Below are positions 35,341 through 44,672 of a stretch of 64,000 nucleotides of DNA, in pieces. The first letter of the stretch is position 1. Every line of letters starts with the position of its first letter. Below the pieces are notes generated by a model. That model was not told the origin of the DNA and ran no database searches. It saw nothing but the letters and a program-made list of their open reading frames with translations. The position numbers were made by a program, and so were the translations under genes. The DNA comes from G965229615 sp965229615 (GTDB lineage: Bacteria > Pseudomonadota > Alphaproteobacteria > Rickettsiales > Midichloriaceae): the NCBI GenBank assembly GCA_965229615.1, contig OZ245890.1:186001-250000 (forward strand), given 5' to 3'.

Positions 35341-35715
35341 TGTAGCGTTTGGACAATCGCTATCTTTTGATAGAGGAAAGTCCGGACATCATAAAACATC
35401 AGTGCCAGATAATGTCTGGCGGTGCTAAAAGACACTAGGGAAAGTGCCACAGAAAATATACCGCTCAGTGATGAGTAAGGGTGAAAAGGTGAGGTAAGGG
35501 CTCACCGGATGTTCAGCAATGGAAATCGCATGGTAAACCCCACTGGATGCAAGATCGAATAGGTATGTTAACGGAGATCAAGTTTTTGGTTTGATGTGGG
35601 CCATGTTTTAGGCTTCAGCATACGGGTAGATCGCATGACAGTATCAGTAATGATATTGCTAGATAAATGATTGTCACCTCTTGTAGGAACAGAAACCGGC
35701 TTATAGAACGTTACA
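35341..35715 (+). ncRNA. rnpB: RNase P RNA (class A)
   Basis: The catalytic RNA of RNase P, which matures tRNA 5' ends. Signature blocks are GAGGAAAGTCCGGACATC near the 5' end, AGGGTGAAAAGGTGAGGTAA and CTCACCGG in the middle, and ACAGAAACCGGCTTATAGA near the 3' end. The terminal helix P1 is formed by TGTAGCGTT (35341-35349) and AACGTTACA (35707-35715), with one G-T pair, and this sets both ends. About 375 nt, typical for bacteria. ruvC is convergent, with four bases between. Confidence 0.96.
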
Positions 35716-35719
35716 GATA

Positions 35720-36211
35720 TTATTTATGCAATAGCACATGACACATTGCTATTGCTATTGCATCACTTTCATCCATGTGTTTCTGTACAGTATAACCAAG
35801 TTGAATTCGTACCATTTTTTGCACCTGTAACTTATCAGCATTGCCCTTGCCTGTAATGATTTTTTTTATTGTAGAAGCTTGATATTCATATGGAATATGC
35901 CCACTGCTGCAACATGCAATCAAAGCTACAGCCCTTGCCTGTGCTAGTTTCAATGAAGTGATAGCATTGCTGTTGACATAGGTGTTTTCTACTGCACAGT
36001 GCAGTGGTCTATACATTGCGATTACATCTTTAATTTCATTGTATATCATATTTAAAGCTTCAGTGTTAGATCGATGTGATTGTGTGTTGCAACACACATG
36101 TGTTGTTTGTACAACCCCGGATGCAACATATGATATGGATGTACCATGTTTGGTGATTATACCCCATCCAGTTTTTTTCAAACCAGGATCTATACCAAGA
36201 AAAATACTCAT
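35720..36211 (-). CDS. ruvC: Crossover junction endodeoxyribonuclease RuvC
   Basis: A 163-aa Holliday-junction resolvase. Catalytic acids are seen in order: Asp8 (FLGIDPGLKKTGWG), the Glu in CAVENTYVNSN, and the C-terminal Asp pair in HMDESDAIAIAMCH. The RAVALIACC segment is also typical. Length is standard (about 160-170 aa). ruvA and ruvB, frequent neighbours, are not in the window. It is divergent from tsaE, separated by 43 bases. Confidence 0.95.
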   Translation of the reverse strand: MSIFLGIDPGLKKTGWGIITKHGTSISYVASGVVQTTHVCCNTQSHRSNTEALNMIYNEIKDVIAMYRPLHCAVENTYVNSNAITSLKLAQARAVALIACCSSGHIPYEYQASTIKKIITGKGNADKLQVQKMVRIQLGYTVQKHMDESDAIAIAMCHVLLHK

Positions 36212-36254
36212 ATGCTATAAGTTCATATTAATTCATATTATCAATGAGGTGATT

Positions 36255-36701
36255 ATGAGAATGATTTATAATGTAAAAGTTGCAACATTACCAGAACTAA
36301 AAAGACTAGCATTGCAAATAGCTTCTCAAGTGATAGATAATGCAATCTCAATGGTTTTGTTATCTGGTGATTTAGGTGTAGGAAAAACAACGCTTGTTGG
36401 TTATATAGTGAAGTCTTTAGGTATTGATAATAATATTATTTCTAGCCCTACATTTAACATAGTAAATGAGTACTACTCAGAGAAACATTACTGTAAAATA
36501 TTTCATTTCGACTTGTATAGGCTAAATAGTGTATTTGAGCTATATGAAATAGGTTTCGAAGAAATGTTGAGTAGTGGAATATCGTTCATTGAGTGGCCAC
36601 ATATAGCGCAAAGTTTTTTCCATGTAACAAAACAGATCATGAACATATCAATAACAATGTTTGAGAACAATGTAAGAAAAATAGAGGTTACAATACTGTA
36701 A
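36255..36701 (+). CDS. tsaE: tRNA t6A-modification ATPase TsaE
   Basis: A 148-aa ATPase needed with TsaB and TsaD for N6-threonylcarbamoyl-adenosine in ANN-decoding tRNAs. The Walker A GDLGVGKTT is at residues 38-46. SSPTFNIVNEY and FHFDLYRL follow, as in the family, and the conserved FIEWP is near residue 116. The start at 36255 is chosen because AGGTG precedes it at proper spacing and the length becomes normal. A longer in-frame reading back to 35982 would overlap ruvC on the other strand and lacks family similarity. Confidence 0.92.
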   Translation: MRMIYNVKVATLPELKRLALQIASQVIDNAISMVLLSGDLGVGKTTLVGYIVKSLGIDNNIISSPTFNIVNEYYSEKHYCKIFHFDLYRLNSVFELYEIGFEEMLSSGISFIEWPHIAQSFFHVTKQIMNISITMFENNVRKIEVTIL

Positions 36702-36781
36702 GTCTTGCAAAGTTTGTGTTACTCTGTAAGAATATGGTTATAAGCCACGTGTTTAAAACACTTAAACCTTACTTTTATAAT

Positions 36782-38134
36782 ATGTCTGGTAAAGTGCTCA
36801 TCGTTGATGACCTGCCATTAAATAGAAGGCTTCTCACTGATATACTGAAGCGAGAGTATTACATTGTGTATACTACAGTTAGCGGATTACAGGCTATTAA
36901 TATGGTGCGAGAAGTACATCCTGATATTGTGATCATTGATCTAATGTTGCCTGAAATGGATGGTATAGCTGTAACTAAAATTATTAGAAGTGATCGAAAT
37001 ATAGGATATATGCCGATCATCATGCTCACAGCAGTAAGTGATAAAGATAGGAAAATAGAAGCATTGCAAGCTGGTGTGAATGATTTCCTTGTTAAGTCCA
37101 TATCACAACAATTACTCATTAGTAGAATACAGGCATTGCTTACATATACATATTATCATAAGAGTTTTATGGTTGACTGCTACTGGGAAAACACAAGCAG
37201 TGAAATATTGCAAGAAAATGCGAAGGTTGCCTTTATTAGCGATAATATTGAACATATCAAGTATTATCAAAAACTCTTACGTGATATTCCATTGAACATC
37301 ACTTATTTTAAACAGGCAATTACAAGTCTGCAGAAAGCTAGTGTACTTGCATCGTATTCCTTGATTATTATAGATGGAAAAATGCTGAGTGATCCATTAC
37401 AAACATGCACATATATCGTTAATGAGGTTAGGATAGGGCAGATTCCAGTGATGTTAGTCATGCAGTCACAAGATGATAGGATGTTAATCAAAGGCCTCAA
37501 TATAGGAATATGTGACTATCTTGTGGAGCCATTTGAAAAAGACGAACTATTAGCGAGATGTATGAATCAAATAAGATTTTTTCATAATGAAAAAGCGATA
37601 TTACAACGTAACATACGAGCCTTTAGAGATGCAAATTTAGATGTTTTGACGAATACATACACACGTAAGTATTTTGAGCAACATCTCAATAATATTATGA
37701 AGGCTAACAAACTACATAATTCTATGATACTAGTCATAGATGTGGATGCATTCAAAAAAATTAATGATTTATATGGTCATAAGGTTGGTGATATGTTATT
37801 AAAGACTGTTGCTGAGAGTATTATGTCAAATATAAGAATGATGGATCTGTGTGCAAGATTTGGTGGTGAGGAATTTGTTGTGCTATTACCAAACACTCCA
37901 ATGCAGTTTTGTATAAATATTATTGAAAGATTGCTCAAGGCAGTAAGAAATGCTAGTGTCAAATTTGTTGACCATACAACACAAAAAGAAACAGTTGTTT
38001 TTTGTACATGTAGTGTTGGTGGTAAATACATCGATGCAAATGGTTGTGATGATATGCGTACAACTCTTGATTGTGCAGATGCCAATCTATACATTGCAAA
38101 GGCAATGGGAAAGAATTGCTATGTTATAAACTGA
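36782..38134 (+). CDS. pleD: PleD-type response regulator / diguanylate cyclase
   Basis: A 450-aa protein with two receiver domains and a C-terminal GGDEF domain. The first receiver (about 1-125) has Asp9/Asp10 and the phosphoryl acceptor Asp53 (IIDLMLPEMDG). The second receiver (about 145-270) is degenerate. The cyclase motif GGEEF is at 361-365, preceded by RMMD five residues earlier, which fits the allosteric RxxD inhibition site. It should make cyclic di-GMP from two GTP when phosphorylated. The start at 36782 (MSGKVLIVDDLP) matches Caulobacter PleD and gives Asp53; the frame extends 22 codons further to 36716. Its sensor kinase partner is not in the window. Confidence 0.93.
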   Translation: MSGKVLIVDDLPLNRRLLTDILKREYYIVYTTVSGLQAINMVREVHPDIVIIDLMLPEMDGIAVTKIIRSDRNIGYMPIIMLTAVSDKDRKIEALQAGVNDFLVKSISQQLLISRIQALLTYTYYHKSFMVDCYWENTSSEILQENAKVAFISDNIEHIKYYQKLLRDIPLNITYFKQAITSLQKASVLASYSLIIIDGKMLSDPLQTCTYIVNEVRIGQIPVMLVMQSQDDRMLIKGLNIGICDYLVEPFEKDELLARCMNQIRFFHNEKAILQRNIRAFRDANLDVLTNTYTRKYFEQHLNNIMKANKLHNSMILVIDVDAFKKINDLYGHKVGDMLLKTVAESIMSNIRMMDLCARFGGEEFVVLLPNTPMQFCINIIERLLKAVRNASVKFVDHTTQKETVVFCTCSVGGKYIDANGCDDMRTTLDCADANLYIAKAMGKNCYVIN

Positions 38135-38151
38135 GAATAGTATGATTCAGC

Positions 38152-38496
38152 ATGCGGAAAATGAATATTAGTACACTTATATACACAAAGCTATTTGGCA
38201 CTCTAGTTGGTGAGGATAATATTGGTAATAGGTACTATGAAAGCAAACGGATGAGATGGTTTAGTAGGAAAAATAGATGGATTGTGTATTCATCGAAATC
38301 CTATATGATTGCCAATGTTAGTAGTGTTTGGTTTAACTGGCTGCACTATCGCACTAACTTTCCTCCGAACCATTACAAGGCTGGTGCATATTCATGGGAG
38401 ATAAATACGGGAATTACAAATTATAAAATTCAAACTTGTGATAAGACTCAGTATGAATATGATGGATGGTATTCATCTTGGAAGTATGATAAGTAA
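38152..38496 (+). CDS. NDUFA12-like complex I accessory subunit
   Basis: A 114-aa protein of the NDUFA12 (B17.2) family, an accessory subunit of NADH:ubiquinone oxidoreductase shared by mitochondria and alphaproteobacteria. The blocks LVGEDNIGNRYYESK, RWIVYSS, WFNWLHYRTNFPP and the Tyr/Trp-rich end YDGWYSSWKYDK are diagnostic. It lies between pleD and mlaD; an NDUFA12-mlaD neighbourhood recurs in alphaproteobacteria. Main complex I genes are not in this window. Confidence 0.9.
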   Translation: MRKMNISTLIYTKLFGTLVGEDNIGNRYYESKRMRWFSRKNRWIVYSSKSYMIANVSSVWFNWLHYRTNFPPNHYKAGAYSWEINTGITNYKIQTCDKTQYEYDGWYSSWKYDK

Positions 38497-38535
38497 AAAT
38501 AAAAATACACCTGTTCGTAATGAAATAATAATAAT

Positions 38536-39000
38536 ATGTATAACAGAAATGTTTTTGAGATAGTTGTCGGGATCATCGTAATTATCTGCAGTGGATTATT
38601 CTTAATATTTGCATATAAGAATGAAGTTATATCAATAAAAGATGATTACTATGTATTATATGCTTCATTTGCAAAAGTTGAGGGAATAAATATTGGTAGT
38701 GATGTCAATGTTAGTGGTGTTAGCGTTGGTAAGGTGATCAATAAAAAACTTGATAAACAAAACTACAACGCAGTTCTCACTATGACAATACAGAAGGATC
38801 TGGAACTTCCAGTTGATACGTCTGCAGAAATTACAAGTTCAAGTTTGTTGGGTGACAAATATGTGTTGCTAGTACCTGGTGCTGAGACTGATTCATTACG
38901 TGATGGTGATACGATAGAATTCACGCAATCATCAATCAACCTAGAAAATCTTATCAGTAAGTTTGCTTTTGGTATAGAAAACAATAAACAGAAGGAATAG
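38536..39000 (+). CDS. mlaD: MlaD-type MCE-domain lipid transport protein
   Basis: A 154-aa protein anchored by an N-terminal membrane helix (about residues 8-27). It carries one MCE domain (YYVLYASFAKVEGINIGSDV, VSGVSVGKV, SSSLLGDKYVLLVPG). In the Mla system a hexamer of MlaD forms the periplasmic lipid tunnel of the ABC complex MlaFEDB that keeps outer-membrane lipid asymmetry. Length matches alphaproteobacterial MlaD. mlaE and mlaF are not adjacent. Confidence 0.9.
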   Translation: MYNRNVFEIVVGIIVIICSGLFLIFAYKNEVISIKDDYYVLYASFAKVEGINIGSDVNVSGVSVGKVINKKLDKQNYNAVLTMTIQKDLELPVDTSAEITSSSLLGDKYVLLVPGAETDSLRDGDTIEFTQSSINLENLISKFAFGIENNKQKE

Positions 39001-39005
39001 TTAAC

Positions 39006-39413
39006 TTACTTTTCCCTGTTCTTATTACTATCTATTGTTTTCTCATTCTTCTTATCCTTTGTTTTTTCGTCTTTTCTCATGATATCCAAGATGCAACTCC
39101 TACGGCACTGTACTTTGATATCTTTTGCTATCTCTATTGTTACAATCTCTTCATCCTGGACACTCACAATAGTGCCAATAATACCACCAGTTGTTACGAC
39201 CTCATCGCCATGAGATAAACTATCGAGAGTCCTCTGCTGTTCTCTTGCACGTTTTTGCTGTGGTCTTATTACAAGAAAGTAAAACACTGCAACAATTAAT
39301 ATCAATGGTATGAAACTATTGATTGTGTCCTTGGTTGATGTGTTGTTAGCACTTTCAGTATTCTCTTCCGCAAACGCTTCAGTGCAGGTAATTAATTCGA
39401 TTTGTTTGTACAT
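39006..39413 (-). CDS. yajC: Sec translocon accessory subunit YajC
   Basis: A 135-aa small membrane protein with one helix at about residues 31-47 (IPLILIVAVFYFLVIRPQQK), the family signature. DSLSHGDEVVTTGGIIGTI and IAKDIKVQC follow. It associates with SecDF at the translocon. It has an unusual N-terminal 25-residue segment rich in Glu, Asn and Thr, and a strongly charged Lys/Asp/Glu tail. secD and secF do not follow here. It is convergent with mlaD, with a 5-base gap. Confidence 0.92.
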   Translation of the reverse strand: MYKQIELITCTEAFAEENTESANNTSTKDTINSFIPLILIVAVFYFLVIRPQQKRAREQQRTLDSLSHGDEVVTTGGIIGTIVSVQDEEIVTIEIAKDIKVQCRRSCILDIMRKDEKTKDKKNEKTIDSNKNREK

Positions 39414-39482
39414 AATATATTATAATTTTAACATGTTAACACAACTCATACATTTGCACCATTATAATCATTAAATGGCATT

Positions 39483-39767
39483 CTACTCAACAAATTTTGG
39501 TACGACAAAATAATCGTATTTAATATGTTTAGCACTTGCAAGTATATTTTCCTTTGGTGCTTGGCATGCTATGTCAGCACGCAAGGTTGTATTACCAGAT
39601 GCAACACTTCTCAATGGTTCAACATTGTCAGTATCAACTGTGTGTAGTTCATTAATCATATCTAGTATTATACCAAGTTCTTCACTATATTTTTTCTTTT
39701 CATCATCATCGATTTTAATTGCAGCAAGTTTTGCTACCTTGATTATTTCCCTCGAAAAGTCACTCAT
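39483..39767 (-). CDS. gatC: Asp/Glu-tRNA amidotransferase subunit C
   Basis: A 94-aa subunit that stabilises GatA in the GatCAB complex. GatCAB converts misacylated Glu-tRNA(Gln) and Asp-tRNA(Asn) to the correct amides. Typical sequences are VAKLAAIKIDDDEKKKYSEEL, MINELHTVDTDNVEPL and the end YDYFVVPKFVE. It is divergent from ruvX, an arrangement also seen in other alphaproteobacteria. gatA and gatB are not in this window. Confidence 0.93.
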   Translation of the reverse strand: MSDFSREIIKVAKLAAIKIDDDEKKKYSEELGIILDMINELHTVDTDNVEPLRSVASGNTTLRADIACQAPKENILASAKHIKYDYFVVPKFVE

Positions 39768-39866
39768 GATTTCTATAAGTTATGAATTTATGCTATGCAT
39801 ATCAACGTTATAATAAATTTTGAGACAAATTCAACAGTTATCATACTTTCTATTAATTAATAGGTA

Positions 39867-40355
39867 ATGGCACACCCACAAATACTCAAGTATAGTTACA
39901 TATCAAATATTTTGGCGAGGAATCAGAACGCTAAAATAATTTCGTTAGATATAGGTACAAAAAAAGTTGGCATTGCAGTATTTTATAACACTTTAAAACT
40001 TGTTTTACCTTCTACCATTATTTCTACAAATACCAATGTGATATGTGATTTTGCAACCAAAAATGAAGCAATTGCAATTGTTATTGGTATACCAATAAAT
40101 ACTAAAAATAACAAGAGTAATAATAATGTTGTTGAAAAGATGGTAGGACTTCAGCAAAAACTACAACATACACTATGTATACCTGTTTTTTTGCATGATG
40201 AGAAACTCACAACATATGTTGCAAATGAAATGCTGAAGGATATTGGTATGAAGAGGAAAAATAGGAATAAAATTGATGATACAATTGCAGCACAACTAAT
40301 TCTTGAAAGCTTCATGGCAGAGTTTAATTACTATATTAGATGTTACAATCTATAA
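39867..40355 (+). CDS. ruvX: Putative pre-16S rRNA nuclease RuvX/YqgF
   Basis: A 162-aa RNase H-fold protein involved in 16S rRNA 5' end maturation. The first catalytic Asp is in ISLDIGTKKVGIAVF, the second acid in HDEKLTT and the last Asp in KIDDTIAAQLILES. IVIGIPIN is also conserved. The N-terminus has about 25 residues before the first strand, slightly longer than usual. dnaE follows 15 bases downstream on the same strand. Confidence 0.9.
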   Translation: MAHPQILKYSYISNILARNQNAKIISLDIGTKKVGIAVFYNTLKLVLPSTIISTNTNVICDFATKNEAIAIVIGIPINTKNNKSNNNVVEKMVGLQQKLQHTLCIPVFLHDEKLTTYVANEMLKDIGMKRKNRNKIDDTIAAQLILESFMAEFNYYIRCYNL

Positions 40356-40370
40356 ATATAAAACATAACA

Positions 40371-43300
40371 GTGCAACCATTCGTTCATTTAAGAGTCCAT
40401 TCTGATTATTCCCTTGGTGTTAGTAATATAAAGATTAAGGAGTTAATATCAAGGTGTATGGAACTGTGCATGCCAGCCCTTTGTCTTGCAGATAAAAATA
40501 TGTTTGGTACATTGGAATTTGCAATGGGATGCGTTGCACAGGGCATACAACCAATTATAGGTTGCTCACTCAATGTGGATTATACATCTATTGATAGCGA
40601 GCTGAGTGGCAGAGATGCAACGTCTGTCAATGGACAACAAATAGGAGAAGTATTATTTATAGTTAAGAGTCGTGAAGGATATGAAAATTTAATGCAGTTA
40701 TGTACAAGGGCATATACAAAAAAACTCACTAATGGTGAACCCTCTGTTGAGTGGGATTGGGTTATAAAACATACTCATGGATTAATTGTGTTATGTAGTG
40801 CGCACAATACTGAAACCTTACTAGGTAATGTGTTAAGAGATCATGGCATCGATGGTGTTGAAAGAATGGCAAACATAATAACAACACAGACATCGCTGGA
40901 GCTGTTTTTCGAGTTGACAAGATATAGTGATGGAAGGCATCTCCAATCGGAAAAATTACTAATATCTTTAGCATACAAAACTAACATACCGCTTGTAGCA
41001 ACGCATCATATCAATTTTCTTGATCATGATACATATGAATCATGCGATGTATTACTCTGCATAATTAATAATAGGCTAATCTCTGAACAGGATAGACCAA
41101 GAACTAATCCTGAGCACTATTATAAAACCCCTCAGGAAATGATGGAATTATTTTCAGACTTACCTGAAGCAATTGAAAATACAATACTTATTGCACAGAA
41201 ATGTCACTACATACCTGAAAAGCAACCAGTGACGATACCTCAGTTTGATGCAAATGCTGATACTGTGCTAGAAGAAGAAGGACGTGTAGGACTGGAAAAA
41301 CGATTGTCTCAGATGCAACAGATGGATTGGCGTAAAGAGCAGCAATACTATGATCGCTTTGCATATGAAATGGATCTTATCAAAAAGATGGGTTTTTCCA
41401 ACTATTTTTTAATCGTATCAGATTTCATCAAGTGGAGTAAGAGCCATGGCATAGCTGTTGGACCAGGTCGCGGCTCAGGTGCTGGTTCGGTGCTTGCATG
41501 GAGTCTATGCATTACAGAGCTTGATCCAATTCGTTTCGATTTAATATTTGAAAGGTTCCTAAACCCAGAAAGAATTTCCATGCCTGATTTTGACATAGAT
41601 TTTTGTCAATTGCGTAGGGACGAGGTTGTGAGATATGTAAAACAGAAATACGGCGGGAATCATGTTGCTCATATTATTACATTTGGAAAACTACAAGCAA
41701 GGGCTGTATTAAGAGACGTAGGAAGGGTATTACAAATGCCATATGGTTTGATTGATAGAATATGTAAGATGGTACCACAGAATCAGGCTAATCCTATAAC
41801 TCTACATCAAGCAATTGATTTAGATACGCAAATGCAACAAATGCGTGATGAAGACCCAACAATAGATAGACTGATAAGTATTAGTCTGCAATTAGAAGGT
41901 TGTAATAGACATACTTCAACACATGCTGCTGGTATTATCATTTCACAGAAACCTGTGGTGGAAACAATGCCACTTTATAGAGATCAAGATTCAGGTGAGT
42001 TAGCTGGACAATTTTCAATGAAGTATGTTGAGGCTGCTGGTCTGGTAAAATTTGATTTTTTAGGATTGAAAACCCTCACAGTAATATCAAATATATGCTC
42101 ATTAATTGGTGCTACAACTGGTGAAAAATTGGACATATATACAATCCCAACAGATGATGCCAAAACATACAAAATGTTATCTGATGGTGAGGTAACGGGG
42201 GTATTTCAACTGGAAGGTGCAGGTATGCGGGAAGCTGTAAAACAGATGAAACCTGATGTTTTGACTGACGTTACAGCCTTGACATCATTATACCGTCCTG
42301 GACCAATGGACAACATACCAACATATGTTCAGCAAAAACATGGAAAGATACCAGTGCAGGTGATACATCCAAAACTCAGAGATGTGTTGCGTGAGACATA
42401 TGGTATCATAGTTTATCAAGAACAGGTAATGAAGATAGCACAAGTCTGTGCTGGCTATAGTTTAGGAGAAGCTGATGTGTTGCGTAGTGCAATGGGTAAA
42501 AAGAATAAGGTTGAAATGGCAAGACAGAGAGATATATTCATCTCAGGCTGCATACAGCATGATATGACTCGAGAGTCGGCCATTGAAATATACAACCTGA
42601 TAGAAAAGTTCGCAAGCTATGGTTTCAACAGAGCTCATGCTATGTCGTATGCATTGGTGACGTATCAGACAGCATATCTCAAACGTAATCATATAGTGGA
42701 ATTTTTGGTTGCTTCAATTAACCTTGAGATCCACTCACCTGATAAGATTAGCACATTTTGTTCCGAAGCTAAAAAGCATGCAATAGAACTTTGCAAGCCA
42801 AGCATTAATGAGTCAATGGTGTTGTTTGACATAGAGGTTGTAGAAGAAAATTGTGTTGATGTCAGAGGAAAAATATATTCGGATCCCTTTGATATGTCTG
42901 TACACTCCACAGCTGGTATTATATCGGCAAACGATAGGTTGAGAATTAGATATGGGTTGGGAGGTATAAAAGGCACTGGTATTAAGATGTTATCTGAGAT
43001 AGTTGTAGAAAGGGAAAAAAATGGGAAATTTAAGGATTTTTGGAACTTTATAGAACGCACTGCAGCAAGCTTAAACAAGAGATTGTTAGAACAGCTGATT
43101 AAAAGTGGTGCGCTTGAAGAATTGTATCCTAATGGCAAGGAGTTGCTTACAAACATTGAGAAGCTCATTATATATTCACAAACTGTTGCAAGGACTAAAA
43201 AGGAGGTATTCCAGCAATCATCACTATTAAGTCTTATGATGATAGATGGTTCTGAGATGCATGATAGTAATGCCCTTACTCCACATCTTGAAAATACACT

Positions 43301-43964
43301 ATATTGGCAACAGAAGGAAAAAATACAGGCAGAATATGATGCCTTGGGTTTTTATTTTACAATGCATCCTGTAACAATGTATGTTGATGCATTGCGTAGT
43401 TATAATATTGTATTCTCAAAGGATATCCATGGTTATAATGAAAGTAAGTTGAAGGATATAACTGTGGCTGGAGTTGTTAAGGCATGTAAGATACGTTCTG
43501 GTAAGGGAGAACGAAGTGGTAAGTATGCATTTCTAATTATAAATGATCCATATGGTGATATAGATATATCAGTGTTTGATAGCAACATTATCCAAAAACA
43601 AATCGAGTTATTGGATAGTGGACAACTAGTATTTTGTAGAGTTACTATCAAGAATGATATGCAGGGGAGTAGGATATTATTACGTAGTATAAGGTCTTTA
43701 ATACAAGTGATAGAAGAAGGAGCTATGCACTTTACACTTGTGATAAGTGAGCCTGAGGCTGTTATAAAACTACGTGAATACATTTTTGTTGAGCATGAAT
43801 ATTCACCAAATGCTAGTAATGTTACTGTTTCAATTGTTGCATCATGTAAAGATGGAAGTCGTATTCTGTTCAAATCAGACAAGCCAATGCGTATATCATA
43901 TGATGCAATCAGTGCTATAGCTCACATTCCTAGTGTTAAAATTATTTCTACTGATAGTATATAG
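40371..43964 (+). CDS. dnaE: DNA polymerase III alpha subunit
   Basis: The 1197-aa replicative polymerase. The N-terminal PHP domain begins right at FVHLRVHSDYSLGVSN, which forces the GTG start at 40371. The palm carries the catalytic acids Asp406 and Asp408 in PDFDIDF, after the GPGRGSGAGS nucleotide-binding block (about 364-373). Fingers (FQLEGAGMREAVKQMKPD, YRPGPMDNIPTYV), the helix-hairpin-helix region and an OB fold (ITVAGVVKACKIRSGKG) follow. Length is slightly above the E. coli protein (1160 aa). It is probably co-transcribed with ruvX. Confidence 0.97.
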   Translation: MQPFVHLRVHSDYSLGVSNIKIKELISRCMELCMPALCLADKNMFGTLEFAMGCVAQGIQPIIGCSLNVDYTSIDSELSGRDATSVNGQQIGEVLFIVKSREGYENLMQLCTRAYTKKLTNGEPSVEWDWVIKHTHGLIVLCSAHNTETLLGNVLRDHGIDGVERMANIITTQTSLELFFELTRYSDGRHLQSEKLLISLAYKTNIPLVATHHINFLDHDTYESCDVLLCIINNRLISEQDRPRTNPEHYYKTPQEMMELFSDLPEAIENTILIAQKCHYIPEKQPVTIPQFDANADTVLEEEGRVGLEKRLSQMQQMDWRKEQQYYDRFAYEMDLIKKMGFSNYFLIVSDFIKWSKSHGIAVGPGRGSGAGSVLAWSLCITELDPIRFDLIFERFLNPERISMPDFDIDFCQLRRDEVVRYVKQKYGGNHVAHIITFGKLQARAVLRDVGRVLQMPYGLIDRICKMVPQNQANPITLHQAIDLDTQMQQMRDEDPTIDRLISISLQLEGCNRHTSTHAAGIIISQKPVVETMPLYRDQDSGELAGQFSMKYVEAAGLVKFDFLGLKTLTVISNICSLIGATTGEKLDIYTIPTDDAKTYKMLSDGEVTGVFQLEGAGMREAVKQMKPDVLTDVTALTSLYRPGPMDNIPTYVQQKHGKIPVQVIHPKLRDVLRETYGIIVYQEQVMKIAQVCAGYSLGEADVLRSAMGKKNKVEMARQRDIFISGCIQHDMTRESAIEIYNLIEKFASYGFNRAHAMSYALVTYQTAYLKRNHIVEFLVASINLEIHSPDKISTFCSEAKKHAIELCKPSINESMVLFDIEVVEENCVDVRGKIYSDPFDMSVHSTAGIISANDRLRIRYGLGGIKGTGIKMLSEIVVEREKNGKFKDFWNFIERTAASLNKRLLEQLIKSGALEELYPNGKELLTNIEKLIIYSQTVARTKKEVFQQSSLLSLMMIDGSEMHDSNALTPHLENTLYWQQKEKIQAEYDALGFYFTMHPVTMYVDALRSYNIVFSKDIHGYNESKLKDITVAGVVKACKIRSGKGERSGKYAFLIINDPYGDIDISVFDSNIIQKQIELLDSGQLVFCRVTIKNDMQGSRILLRSIRSLIQVIEEGAMHFTLVISEPEAVIKLREYIFVEHEYSPNASNVTVSIVASCKDGSRILFKSDKPMRISYDAISAIAHIPSVKIISTDSI

Positions 43965-44033
43965 AGGTTATATTCTATCGAAAATGATATAACTTGCTAT
44001 TGACATCTGTCATTGGTTGTGGTAGAACGTAAG

Positions 44034-44618
44034 ATGTTTGTAGGAAGGTACAACAAATCATTAGTACAATTTAACAACTATAAAACTATTAATATGACTC
44101 TAAAAGTAACAGAAACAACAATATTTGGTGCATTAGCCGGTTTGGCAGGATACGGCTGTTATCAGCATAGCAAAAATATCAAAGCAATAACGTGCTCATA
44201 TGAGGGTGGTACCGCTACAATATCATTAGGCCTAAACAATATCAATATGTTAAGATCAGCATTGATTGGTTCTGCAATAGCAAACCTAGGTTCAGTAATT
44301 GGATCATCACAGCAATCTAGCAAAGTACTTGATGTTTTTTCCGATGGTGCGAAGAAATCATATATGTTTGATGCGAAGACAACAAACCAACTAGATACTG
44401 GTTTAAAATGTATGTCAGGTATTTTCACTTTAGCTGGAGTTGGAATGTCATATATTGACCCTGCATATGGAATGTCATTTGGAGCAATTGGAGTGTTTCT
44501 GCCGATAGTTCACAGTATAATAGCCGACATGACAGGTGCATATGATACTTGTGATGTAATAGAAATGTGTAGTAATAACGCCAATATGGTACTGCACGGC
44601 CATAACGCCATGGCGTAA
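44034..44618 (+). CDS. Hypothetical membrane protein, about 194 aa
   Basis: I do not recognise this protein. It contains four hydrophobic segments (FGALAGLAGYGC, ALIGSAIANLGSVIG, MSGIFTLAGVGMSYI, FGAIGVFLPIVHSII) separated by short polar loops. The acidic C-terminal tail contains a CD pair and a His-rich end (HGHNAMA). The layout resembles the paralogue pair at 53.2-54.7 kb, which also has four segments and a CD...H-H tail, but similarity is too weak to claim homology. Possible starts are TTG 44013, ATG 44034 and ATG 44094. The last begins directly before the first segment. Confidence 0.55.
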   Translation: MFVGRYNKSLVQFNNYKTINMTLKVTETTIFGALAGLAGYGCYQHSKNIKAITCSYEGGTATISLGLNNINMLRSALIGSAIANLGSVIGSSQQSSKVLDVFSDGAKKSYMFDAKTTNQLDTGLKCMSGIFTLAGVGMSYIDPAYGMSFGAIGVFLPIVHSIIADMTGAYDTCDVIEMCSNNANMVLHGHNAMA

Positions 44619-44672
44619 TTTAATGATGATCACTGTTGAATATGGTTTATTCGCTTGAATCACATAGTATTA

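Noticed and set aside
35982..36254. N-terminal extension of tsaE back to 35982
   Set aside because: It overlaps ruvC on the opposite strand and adds 91 residues without similarity; 36255 has a good ribosome binding site.
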